Source: Isochrysis galbana (taxonomy: Eukaryota > Haptophyta > Isochrysidales > Isochrysidaceae). From it: a stretch of 64,000 nucleotides of DNA. Location of the stretch: assembly GCA_018136815.1 (NCBI GenBank), contig CM030935.1, forward strand, positions 3,546,299-3,610,298. Direction: 5' to 3'. The position numbers and the translations under genes were made by a program. This document shows, piece after piece, positions 54,401 through 64,000 of this stretch (positions are counted from its first letter, which is position 1; every line of letters starts with the position of its first letter). The notes beneath the pieces were generated by a model. The model was not told where the DNA came from and searched no databases. It saw nothing but the letters and a program-made list of their open reading frames with translations.

Positions 54401-56000
54401 GAATCCTAGTTGGTTGCTTGATATTATGTTTCCAATCACTTTGCTAAGTCTAGTAGTTAGTATTTTCGCCAGAATCTTATAATCACTTTGTAACAGTGTT
54501 ATGGGTCTATAGTTCCTTGGGTCACGTGCGTCCTCTTTTTTGTATAGCAGTATTATGTCCCCCTCTCTCATGGTGAATGGGAGGAGGCCCGTGTCTAGGG
54601 ATTGATTGTAGAGTTCGGTTAGTATCGGTGCCACTATGCCCTCGTGTGTCTTATATACTTCCGCCGGGATGCCGTCCGGGCCCGCGCTTTTCCCGGGGCC
54701 TATGCTCCTAATGGCCTGGGTGGTTTCGTCGATCGTGATACGACCCTCTAACTTGCGCCTATCAAGATCGTGTAGGGGGCGGTCGGAAAGCGTGGTATCA
54801 AGTTCGGGTGTGCGCTGCGAGGCTTTCGGCGAGTATAGCCAGACATAGTATTTCCTGAATTCTTTCCGTATGTCCGCGTCCGAGGTAACCGTCTCGCGTT
54901 CGTCGTGCCGTGGGTTCTCCCAATCTTTCGTCTTGTAGAGTTCGCTTATGGCTCCTTTCCATTTCCTTTGTTTGAGTTTTCTGAAGAATTCCTTGGAGTG
55001 GAGATCTTCTTGTTGGATTTGTTCGTGTAGTTTGAGGTGTCTTATTGGGAAATGTCTTCGCTCTTCCGCGAGCTCTCGGTTTGCTTTCGCTATTCGCTCC
55101 GTGAGGTTAGGGTCCGGGCCCTTCTTGATGAGGTGGATGTTGAGTTCGGCGATTCTCCTTTCGAGCGTGGTGTGTATGGCGGGTGTCTTGCGTGCGGCCG
55201 TTGCTTCCCTTAAGAAAGCCGCTATGAGTGTTTTCGCTTGTGTCCACTCTCCGGCTAGGTCTCCGTTGGCTTTCGCTCTCGCGTCCGCTCTCTTGAGCAA
55301 TAGTTCTACTGTCTTGACGGCTCCCTCTTCCGTTATTATCTTCGGGTCTATGGGCAAGTCGTAATGCCGGTTACGGACATATTGTGGGGTTTCAAAGGCG
55401 GCTAGGAGTGGTAGGTGATCGGAGGCGGCTTTGCCCGAGAATAGGTCTGGGCTAGGTCCTAGCTTGTGCCATTGGAACGAGTCCGTCGCTGTGCTGTGGT
55501 ATATTCTGTCTATTCTCGTGTGAATGGTGTGTGAGAGTCGTGTGTATCCCGTGTGTGGGTCTAGTTTCATCGTTCGGTGCACGTCTTTAAGTTTGGCTTT
55601 TCTGACGAGGGCATTCCACTTGTCTCCGTGGGTGTTCGCGTATGGCGTCGGTCCGTGTCCTTTCGTGTCGGTCGTGACGTTTTCCACGCAGTTGAAGTCG
55701 CCCCCCATGAGCGTTGGTGTGGTGGTGGTTTGCGACAATGTGGGCTCTTGGATTAGTTTCTTAATCTGCGTTCCTCGTGAGCCCGGGTTAGCGCTTAAGT
55801 ATGTTGAGATAATACGATAAAGTTTTCCGTCTATGTCTACATCGATTGATATACATCTCCCTTTTAGAATGATATTTACCGTGTCTACTCTAGGTGTTAC
55901 TCTGCTGCATGAGTCGCGGATCGCCACCGCGACTCCGCTCGCTGAGTCCGCTAGCTCTCCCGGAGAAGCAAACCAGTGCCATCCGAGGAGGGACGCTGTT
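51490..56000 (-). mobile_element. Long LINE (non-LTR retrotransposon) with intact EN-RT reading frame
   Basis: One frame of at least 1358 codons (55927-51851; open further upstream to about 56100) encodes an APE-type endonuclease (LMGGDFNCVENVTT, SDHLPLLAAF), a reverse transcriptase (DIILLYKKEDARDPRNYRPI, LDWEKAFDRVSWEFYH, GMPQGCPLSPL, NQFADDTALI with F in place of Y in the YADD box) and a C-terminal zinc knuckle (CRLCGKYHESSTHLARC). The 3' UTR runs to about 51495 and ends GATCATTAAGAAG plus a T-run. The first part of the endonuclease, with its catalytic Asn and Glu motifs, is missing or replaced by copia-like sequence, so this copy is probably 5'-truncated though otherwise intact. No target-site duplication was found. 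Confidence 0.92.
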
Positions 56001-56009
56001 CTATGTTGA

Positions 56010-56835
56010 CGGAGGTGAGAGCCGTGTACGTCGACGACGGTGCCCGCGTACCACGCCGGAGGCAGGCCGTCGTGGCGGTGCGGCCAGAGGACCTCGATGC
56101 GGGTGCCGATGGCGACGTCGACGGTTGGTGGCGGCGGGCGCGAAGGTGGCGTCGCGGGTGCGGGGGCATTGGGCGCGGCGTCGGCGAGGGTTTGGTTGGA
56201 CGGCGGCGTCTACGGCGGCGACGGCGGGGGGAAGGCTGGAGCGAATCAGGGCGAGCTCGTTGAGGGGGCGGACGTGGTGTTGATGGACGGTGCTGAGGCG
56301 GTCGTGGCGATAGACGAGGTAGGAGGAGCCGCGGATTCCGAGGAAGCGACCGACGGAGGCTCGGGGGCGGTCCAGGCTGCCCTTGGGGCCGCGCACGTCC
56401 TCGACGACGACGACGGTGGTGCCGAAGATGAGGGGTGCGGGTCGGTCGAAGGAGGGGATGTTGTTGGTGAACTTTTGGTACTTGGTGACCGGCGCGCCGG
56501 GGCGGGCCGTGCGGTTGTCCAGGTAGTTGGCGTACTCGCGCGCTGGGAGGAGGAAAGAGTTGGGGAGGCGGGCGCGCTGGAGCATGGCTTCGGCGGCGCG
56601 AGTGATGATGTCGTGGTGGCGCTCAGCGCGGCCGACGCCCTGGTGGTGCTCTCGGGAGGTAAGTTGGACGAGCAGGCCGAGGTCGTGTTCGACGCGGGCG
56701 CTGAAGTCGGGGGAGGCGAGCTCGGGTGCGCGGTCGAAGCGGATGCGGACGGGCGTGTGGTGGTGCGCTCGAGCTTCGAGGGCGACGTGGCGAAGGAAAG
56801 CGATCCAGTCGTCGGTATCTATGATGATAATCCTA
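56010..56835 (-). mobile_element. Ty1/copia integrase fragment with Tudor-like tail
   Basis: The minus-strand frame from about 56835 reads VRIRFDRAPELASPDFSARV, EHHQGVGRAERHHDIITRAA, EAMLQRARLPNSFLLPAREY, then SLDRPRASVGRFLGIRG and a VYRHDRLSTVHQHHVRPLNE segment. These are the end of the copia integrase core (RGPEF-, HQQNGVAER- and FLGY-like motifs). After a one-base frame change near 56210 the reading continues with IGTRIEVLWPHRHDG and PAWYAGTVVDVHGSHL, which looks like a Tudor/chromo-type fold. It runs into the LINE at about 56000. Confidence 0.75.
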
Positions 56836-56954
56836 ATAGCCTCAACATTGCCTATTATCTAGATATTAATATTAGGCTAATATATTCACAGTCTTACTTA
56901 ATTTAGTAAGAGGTCAAGAGGTCTACCAGACCTGTTACCTGTTAATAGGTAATA

Positions 56955-57060
56955 GGAATAGGTAAAAAAACTTTTTTTAATATTCTCGCCTCGCGCGTGG
57001 CTATAGGTACCGCTATCGTAGCCACGCCCAAATCATCTCAGATCCCTTCCTCTCCCCAGT
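56955..57060 (-). mobile_element. LINE 3' end, short 5'-truncated copy
   Basis: GTAAAAAAACTTTTTTTAAT followed by ATTCTCGCCTCGCGCGTGGC and ATCGTAGCCACGCCC matches the start of the element at 4453-4520. The body ends within about 100 bp. Confidence 0.6.
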
Positions 57061-58356
57061 AACTAAGCTCAGAAGTCAGAAGCCAATCATATTCATATTA
57101 TAAATCATACTAATAAATCTATTATATTATTAAAATGAGTTTTATTTTGACCTGTTACGGACCTATTGCGACCTGGTAACATGTCCTCTTAATAGGAAGA
57201 GGCCCCCGAAACCTGTTGACCTTGTACCTGTTGTCCCATCCGGGCGGCTGTGGGCGGCGCGGCTCGCGTCCATACTTCACCAATCCCATCCCTGCGATCG
57301 TCTGGGGGTATGAGTATGAGGGCATCGGCCAGGCGAGAAAGGGGCGGTCCGCGCGCGCGCATCTGGCCGGGGGGGCCATGAATGCCAGATCCCTTTGGGC
57401 GCGCACGAGCGCCAGAGCGGCTGGTCGTATGTAGGGCTGGGGGGCGATTTGGGCGTCGAATCACCCCGCAATTTTTGCCTCCGTCGGTCCGCACGTCCGC
57501 ACGGGCCATCCTGCTAGGCCATGCAAGGGGCGCGGGCTCTGGGGTCCGGGTTTGCGTTCCACTTGTGGTATCCATTCGTAGGACGAAAAAACGCTCGTTG
57601 AGCAGTAGATTCGTAAAATTGTTTTAAAATACTATTTGTCGAGCGAATTGCGAATTGTGACCTATGCCCTATGCTGCAAATGCGCAAATGCAAATGCCCC
57701 ATCACAAATATCATGATATGGCCGGAACCCGCAGGTGGGCTCAAAAGTAGGCGAATATACCCCCTTTCTGAAGTACTGAAGTGCGTCCTACATTATAGGA
57801 CCCGTCCTATAAAGCTAGGTACCTTTATCCGTAAAAAGCGTGAGTGATGAGTGACTGAGTGACCGGCCTACGGCCTACATACAAGAGGCAAGAGGCCTCC
57901 CTCCCCCAGGCCGCCAGGGTCATTCCCCATACCCATGCCATGCATCGCAAGCGCGACCAAGCGGGAGAGATGAGAGACAGAACGAGGCGGCGAGGCTCTC
58001 GCGCCCCTGGTGGGGAGCGAGAAACCGCTAAGCGGGCGGGAGCGAGATACCGCTAGGGGAGCTCCCATCTGGGTACCTCCTAAACTTCTTTAACTCCATA
58101 TCTTCTTCTCTTCTCTCGTCAACGGCTCTTATTTGAGAGACTCCCTGCTCCGCCCCCCGCCGGGGGCGCCGCCTCCGCTGGCCCGCCTCGTCCGCCCCTC
58201 GGCCCATTCCACTCTTCTTATCTTGTATACGATGCGATTTCTTCCTTTCGTCTCCTGTCGAGGGCCTCCCCGCCCGAGAGGGCACGAGTGCTCACGCTCG
58301 CCGCCGCCGCCTCCCTCTCTCCCTCCCTCCCTCCCTCTCTCTCTGCCCTCCGGGTG
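57061..58356. other. Intergenic region upstream of the calpain gene
   Basis: 57061-57260 has several diverged ACCTGTTA/GACCTG words; 57260-58080 has no recognised gene. 58140-58355 becomes C/T-rich, ending (CCCT)n directly before the calpain ATG. Confidence 0.45.
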
Positions 58357-61300
58357 ATGGCGGAGCTCTCCTCATCAAGGAAGAATGCCAAAGTGCCGGA
58401 GGGGGCGCTCTCGTACGATGAGATCCGCGCCGAGTGCGCACGCCTCCCCCCAGGAGCACTCTGGGAAGACAGGCAGTTCAGTGGCACTTCGGTCCGCCCG
58501 CCACCCACCGCTAGCCCTTACAGCCACAGCCGTCGCGGCGATAGCCCTTGCTGCCCAGCTCTCACTACCACAGTTTTCACAGTCCCAGCCCTCGATATCC
58601 TAGCCCTGCATGCCCCAGCCCTCGATGCACCTGCCCATGCAGCCGCAGCCCTTGCAGCTCCCAGCCCACCCCAGCTCAAGGTGCCGCTCCCCTTTCCGCA
58701 GGCCCTTTATAAGCCTCGCTCCACATGCCCAAAGTACAACCACGGAGAGCCCATCAAATGGCTGCGCCCGAACGAGATCTATGGCGCGGACGTGACGGGC
58801 GCTAAGACGGCGCTCATCTCAGATGGGCTGGAGGCCGGCGATGTGGAGCAGGGTGAGCTAGGAGACTGCTACCTGCTGGGTGCAATGTCGGCAATCGCCG
58901 CCGCTTCAGACGACTCTCTTGTCCAGGGAGAACTCTTCTACAAGCTCCTTAAAGCGGGCGACCTTGAGAAGGCAACTGCAGACTTGCGCAAGGGGTTCTG
59001 CACCTTCTTGCTGTACAAGTTTGGAAGCTGGACTGAGGTGCTCATGCCTCCTCCTCCAGTCGCTACCTCATGCATTAGTCTCTGCACGCCTTAACACGTA
59101 TCATAGCCAGGGACGTTGGCGGCAGCGCCAGCTTCGGGGGTGTGAAGGCCTGTTCTCTGGCTGCGTTGAAAGAGCTTGTCCACACATTTCAACCAGACAG
59201 CATCAATGCGTGCGTCCCACCCTGGGCTGCTCCGTAGTGGGCGCTTAGGGGCAGAACCATGGTGCAGCGCACTCACGAGTTGCACTGGTGCCATCCCCAG
59301 GTCACCGTCGACACTCTCATTCCGTGCTCCGAGAAGACCAGCAAACCTCTCTTTGCCCACTGCAAGGACCCAAACGAGCTCTGGGTACCGCTCCTTGAAA
59401 AGGCTTACGCAAAGCTCCATGGCTCCTATGAAGCTCTCGATGGTGGGTCTGTCACTGCCGCACTAGTGGATTTGACCGGCGGCCTGGCGGAGACACTGGA
59501 CCTTACGGAAGACGATGAGGTGAGTGCCTTTGCGTGAGACGGAGCGTACCGTGATACGACGCGCTGTTGCGCCAGATTGAGCGCCATTGCTTGAGCACAC
59601 GCGCCCCTGCCCCCACCTGGTAAGCGCTTGATTGACGGAGGAGCTCTTCATTCGCCTTTAGATCGCTCGAATTTCAACCTGCCACCGCGCGCGCTGCATC
59701 TTTGCAGGTCCAAGAGCTCTACGACGGGACCATGTGGAAACGGATAAAGCGCTATGCAACGGGAGGCCTAGTGAACACAATGTATCTTTTAGGTGCTGCC
59801 CTTGCCAAGACAGACATCGTCGATCGAGGCAAAGAGGACGAAGTTCAAATGACGGACCAAAACATCCTCGTTAACCACGCATACACTCTTCTTGAAGCAC
59901 GCGAGGTCGGACAAACAGGTCACGGGGAGAAGGTGCGTTGCTGTAGGCTGGGAGCAGGTGAGCCGCACAACGAGCATGGTTCACGCCCGCCCGTCCTTGT
60001 GCTTAGGTAAAGCTCCTCAAATTGCGCAACCCGTGGGGTATGCGTGAGTGGTCAGGCCCGTGGTCCGATCAGTCCGATGAATGGAAGACCGCGATTGGCC
60101 AAAAGGTGAGACATCGTGCTTTAAAATATGGATAGCCGGAACTGCGTGGCTGGTCGGCAGCATCCCACCAAAGCGTGTTCACAAGCGTCCAATCCCATTC
60201 CCGTTGCGACCATCGGCTCTCCTCATCGCTTCCCGGACATGCTCATAACAGGCTAAGAAAGACCTCGGATATATAGAGGCGGACGATGGCTGCTTTTGGA
60301 TCTCATGGGACGACTTCCAAAATCATTTCAATCGCATCTACGTCTGCCGCGTCGCCGAGACTTGTGACGGAAGTTCCTTCACGCCAGAAGCTGCGGCGAG
60401 AGGCGCACGCGGTCCCGAAGGAACGTGGTGTGAGGTGCGACTCCGCCAACCTAAATTCCGCCGCAGCACTCGGCTCACCTAGCTTTGGCATTCCACCTCT
60501 CTTCTCACACTTACAGTCGCGTGTCAACCCCCCCCACCGCTCCCCACCCGCCGTCATCAGTACTCCATCGATGGCGAGTGGACAGAGCGCACGGCCGGTG
60601 GCTGCTTCAATTTCCCTACTTGGCGGAACAATCCTCAATACGAGATCGTCATCGGCAAGGACACGAACGCTTTCTTCCTTTTGATGCAGCCGGACCCACG
60701 GATGGACAAAATCCGATCCATCGAGAAAGGAGGGCCAGAAGGAGGGCCTATTTATGACCACAAGATTGGCATGTACGTGATGAAGGGACACGAACTCTAC
60801 CGTCGAAAGGTGAGCAGGCAGTCACTAGGAACCCCTCATCAACGAGTCAATCTCCCGCTGCACCTAACAATCCACCTATCTCGCTGCCCTGCGCGCCTAG
60901 ATCATGTACGATTCTGAGGAGATCGAGGGGGACGACGTTCTAGACTCGACGCCATACATCGAGTATCGGGAGGTGCAGTGCAACACAATGGACGAGGAGG
61001 GCGAGGACAGGCTGAAGGAGGGCACCCGAGTCGTGCTCTGCCCGTCCACTTTTTTGCCAAACAAGCTGGGCAAGTTTCGCATCATCGTGCTGACTGAATC
61101 GGCTCTGTCCCAGCCGCCGATATTGCTGCCCCCGCTGCGTGACCTCCGCTGCTCCGGCCTGTGGGGTGCGGAGACTGCCGGTGGTTGTCGCAATTTTGTC
61201 AGTTGGCGCAAGAACGTGCAATATCAGCTCAAGCTCTCTAAGCCCTCGCGTGTGTCCGTGCTCTTGATGAGGCACGACGAGCAGGCGCAGAAAAGTGACA

Positions 61301-62578
61301 AGCCACTTGGCGCAAAGAAGAAACGCGCAAAGAACCCGAAGCGAAAGACCGCGGATCGCGAGGTCTTCATTGGCTTCGTGGTCGCCCGCCCACCTGCTGC
61401 GCACGCTGACCGTCGTATACTCCACGTGCGTGATGAGGACGTGATCGAGAAGACGCCCTATGTCCCAATTTTCGAGGTGGGCCGTGAATTTCACGTCAAG
61501 GATCTACCCGCTGATCCGAAGTACCCGGCCGATACGTTCATCATCGTCCCGACCACATATCAGCCCGGTATGCGCGCCGAGTACGATCTAGTGGTCTACA
61601 CGGACGATGAGGCGGCGAGCCTTCGGCCCCTGCCAGACTCGACGTGGCACGCGTCCTCCGCCAAGGGCGAGTGGGTGGGCAAGTCGGCGGGTGGGTCACG
61701 CAATAACCCTTCGTGGGTGCGCAACCCGCTGTACTTGGTCCGCGCAACACGCGACGCACTGGTCCACGTCTTCCTGCGGCAACCGGCATTGCCAGGCGAG
61801 AACCCCGCCTACGAGGGCATCGGCTTCTATGTGGCGACCGACGACCAATCGCTTGAGCTGCGGGATGTCGTCTGCGAGTCGGGATTCCGGCGCAAAGAGG
61901 AGGTCCATGCGGAGGTGCTCCTAGAGGCAGGCAAGGACTACCTGCTTATTCCTATGATGTACAAAAAGGGCTTCGAGTCGAGCTTCGACCTCGAACTTTA
62001 CTCAGATCAGCCCCTCTCCTTTTCAAAGTTGGGCGACCACGACGCAGACTCTCGGCGGAGAGAACAGATCGAGGATGAGGCTGCACGCACCATAATTCAG
62101 TGCTGGGTCCGCTCACGCATCCGTCGCGCGATGCGCGCGGGTCCGGAAGGACGCGAGGAGGCGAAGGCGCTTATGAACGAGTTCTTCCGCATGCCCTCGC
62201 GCAATTGTGACGAGGGCTACCTCGACATCAACCTCGCTCTCAACGCGCTCGAATCCGCTTACATACAGGTGAGCGGTAGCGTCGCTTCGTAACACCTACG
62301 AGCCCGCCTGGAACGTGGGTGCACCTTGCCTCTCGGTGGGTTCAGCTGATGCTATCCTCACGCGTGCACGCGGTACTAACGTGCATCTCGTTGCTTTGCT
62401 CTCAGCTCACCGGGGATGGCAACGCCAAGGGAAGCTTTTTCCCTCGAATGCGTGAGCGACTGAAGGATCGGAATCACAAGGTTGCCGACTATGACGTATG
62501 CCTTTGATTGCAATCCATCCTCGAATTTTCTATTAGTCTAGGCCAACCCGGTATCGAAACGGCCTGTCAATCGGCTGA
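58357..62578 (+). CDS. Calpain-type cysteine protease with three beta-sandwich domains, ten exons
   Basis: Exons: 58357-58491, 58702-59037, 59301-59519, 59708-59932, 60007-60105, 60252-60434, 60561-60809, 60901-62268, 62406-62495 and 62537-62578. All are in consistent phase and give about 981 residues. The catalytic Cys is in [18 protein letters not shown], His in [13 protein letters not shown] and Asn in [13 protein letters not shown], so the triad is complete. The protease core is followed by three calpain-type beta-sandwich modules, each with GG(C/S)xNxxxWxxN ([44 protein letters not shown]), then an IQ-like helix ([18 protein letters not shown]). No penta-EF-hand domain. It is a cytosolic, probably Ca2+-dependent regulatory protease. 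The exon 1 donor (GTCCGC) and the 14-codon last exon are the least certain parts. Confidence 0.9.
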
Positions 62579-63610
62579 TCTACAATGTCTCCGTGTCCTT
62601 TGCACTTGACTCCATCTTCTTTTTGCCGTTGGCTTCGCAATGAGCTTTCACTTGCTCATGACGGAGAGGCTGCAAGAAGACTCTGGGCAAGCCACAGGGG
62701 CGCCTCATCGGACGACTACTTGGAGCGGAATCATCTAGTCGTTTTGCCGTCTCACTTGTCTCTACTATGATTAGGGATGCACGCTGTGTGACCCCAATGC
62801 ACACAGCCACGTCTGGCCTCCACCCTAACAACTCAAGCCAGAGCTGAGCTTCGCGGTTCCTACACAGTTGCAACTGCCGTGTGCCTTGGCGTTGGCACGT
62901 GGTTACCAACGTGATGAGAGCATCAGAATTGCGCTCTTTTTTATGGTTTTGTGCTTTGCGATGGCCATGGCGATGGCCGCGCTGCTCCGATCAACCAATC
63001 GCCACTCTCCCTCGTGGCGGGGCGAGGAACTCCATGGTGCACGGTGGGCGACTTGGTCGCGAAAACACCACAGATCAATTTTATGAAAAGCTCTTGTGTC
63101 TAGGCGCGGGTGCAAGCGCCAATAACCAATAAATTTCATGCAACTATATCTATATCTCGGCCCGCGCGCACGCGACTCTCCTTCCTGGAATGCCTAGACC
63201 CACTGCCCCGCCTCACACATGCGTTCTACACCCCCACTCCCCCGACCCTTTCCGCCCCCGCCAAGGCGGCTTGCCTTCATCCTCATCCGGGGTACCACAG
63301 CTGCGGATGATGGACGACATGATGTCGAAACGTGCGAGCCTTCTATCGCGGCGAGGAGCAGCTCCGGTCGGGGAGAGGAGGCCAAGGAAGCGAGCACGAC
63401 GAGGGCTCAACGAGGGGCGCCGGTGCACGGAGCCCCGCGGTTCACAAAGCAGGGCTCGGCGCACAATGACAATGAGCCATGAGCACGTATCAAAGGCCTT
63501 GGCCTTGTCCAAAAAAATTTTTTTTGCTCCCTTACCACACAGGGCGTGCGATGGAGCTTGCCCGCCCTCACACGGAGCTCGCGAGGAGTTTGCTTTTACT
63601 TTTACGGCAG
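62579..63610. other. Intergenic region after the calpain gene
   Basis: No gene recognised. Frames are short and lack motifs. Confidence 0.45.
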
Positions 63611-63870
63611 GGCACTAATCTTATGATTGGTCGCGATGTAGGGGGCCTCGCGCCCACCCCACTCTCTCGACTCCCCTCATGGGGGGCGAGAACCACCCAC
63701 CCCCCTGCGCTGCCTCTTGGTTGGCATGCAGGGGGGACTCACCCAGACAGCCCAGACTCTCCCAGAGAGCTGGGTCTAGACCGCACGCCCTGGCCTATCG
63801 TGGCCAGCTCATCGCTCTGACCAACCCCTCCTCCTCCTCCCCCTGGGCCCCCCTGATCACAGGATCGGGA
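63611..63870 (-). repeat. Hairpin-headed repeat family A, 3' part (minus)
   Basis: It starts CACTAATCTTATGATTGGTC, as at 9822-9843, then GGGGGCCTCGCGCCC, GGGGGCGAGAACCACCCACC, GGCATGCAGGG, and TCGTGGCCAGCTC, the reverse complement of the family A layout. Confidence 0.55.
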
Positions 63871-63882
63871 GCTCCCAGCAAA

Positions 63883-64000
63883 AAAAAAGATCTGAAGATT
63901 CAGGGCTACACACCTATCGCGAGTCTGGCGAATTGGAGTGGCCCATAGATAGGGCCTGAGGGCAATGAGGAAGGAGAAGGAGGCATGCCGGCAGCAGGCG
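63883..64000 (-). repeat. CTGAAGATT-family copy cut by the window end
   Basis: An A-run followed by GATCTGAAGATTCAGGGCTA and CACACCTATCGC, as at 23468. Confidence 0.6.

Overview
The window is nuclear DNA of a GC-rich, intron-bearing microbial eukaryote. A photosynthetic alga with a secondary plastid (haptophyte-like) fits best. The evidence is short GT-AG introns in most genes, a protochlorophyllide-reductase-like enzyme whose N-terminus reads as signal peptide plus plastid/thylakoid leader, LDVDDL-type TIR domains, a multi-domain calpain, and many LINE, Ty3/gypsy, Ty1/copia and hAT remnants. The organism call is inference; no rRNA, tRNA or organelle marker was seen. Two 100-N scaffold gaps (20695-20794 and 45795-45894) break the contig.

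Layout: 0-12 kb is repeat-rich, with a GNAT fragment, a Cys-rich membrane protein carrying apparent frameshifts, an F-box/TPR/UBA protein, a six-exon LPOR-like reductase (minus, 6871-9066) and a nest of gypsy, hAT, copia and LINE debris. 12-24 kb holds an ankyrin/LRR fragment, a six-exon TauE/SafE permease (minus), a small one-pass membrane protein, the N-terminal half of a callose/beta-1,3-glucan synthase cut by the first gap, and beyond the gap a protein with one clear and one degenerate TIR-like domain. 25-38 kb is the gene-dense core: a secreted ferredoxin-reductase-like protein, a dual-specificity phosphatase, a ten-exon METTL3-type m6A methyltransferase, a stand-alone CaMKII association-domain protein and a GAS2/GAR-domain protein. 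41-45 kb has a SAM methyltransferase and an ABCG half-transporter, divergent across a long GA tract. 45.9-50.4 kb is a nearly perfect inverted duplication of a PiT phosphate transporter gene. 51.5-57 kb is a long LINE abutting a copia integrase. 58.4-62.6 kb is a complete ten-exon calpain.

The genes do not form an operon or an obvious pathway; this is an ordinary eukaryotic gene mosaic interleaved with retroelements. The most notable observations are the PiT palindrome next to a gap, a LINE family whose 3' ends finish in T-runs (one truncated copy has an 18-bp target-site duplication), the TIR protein, the LPOR-like gene with a probable GA-AG intron, and several unusual domain combinations. 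Exon coordinates were worked out by hand from splice signals, reading phase and family conservation, and have not been checked against transcripts.
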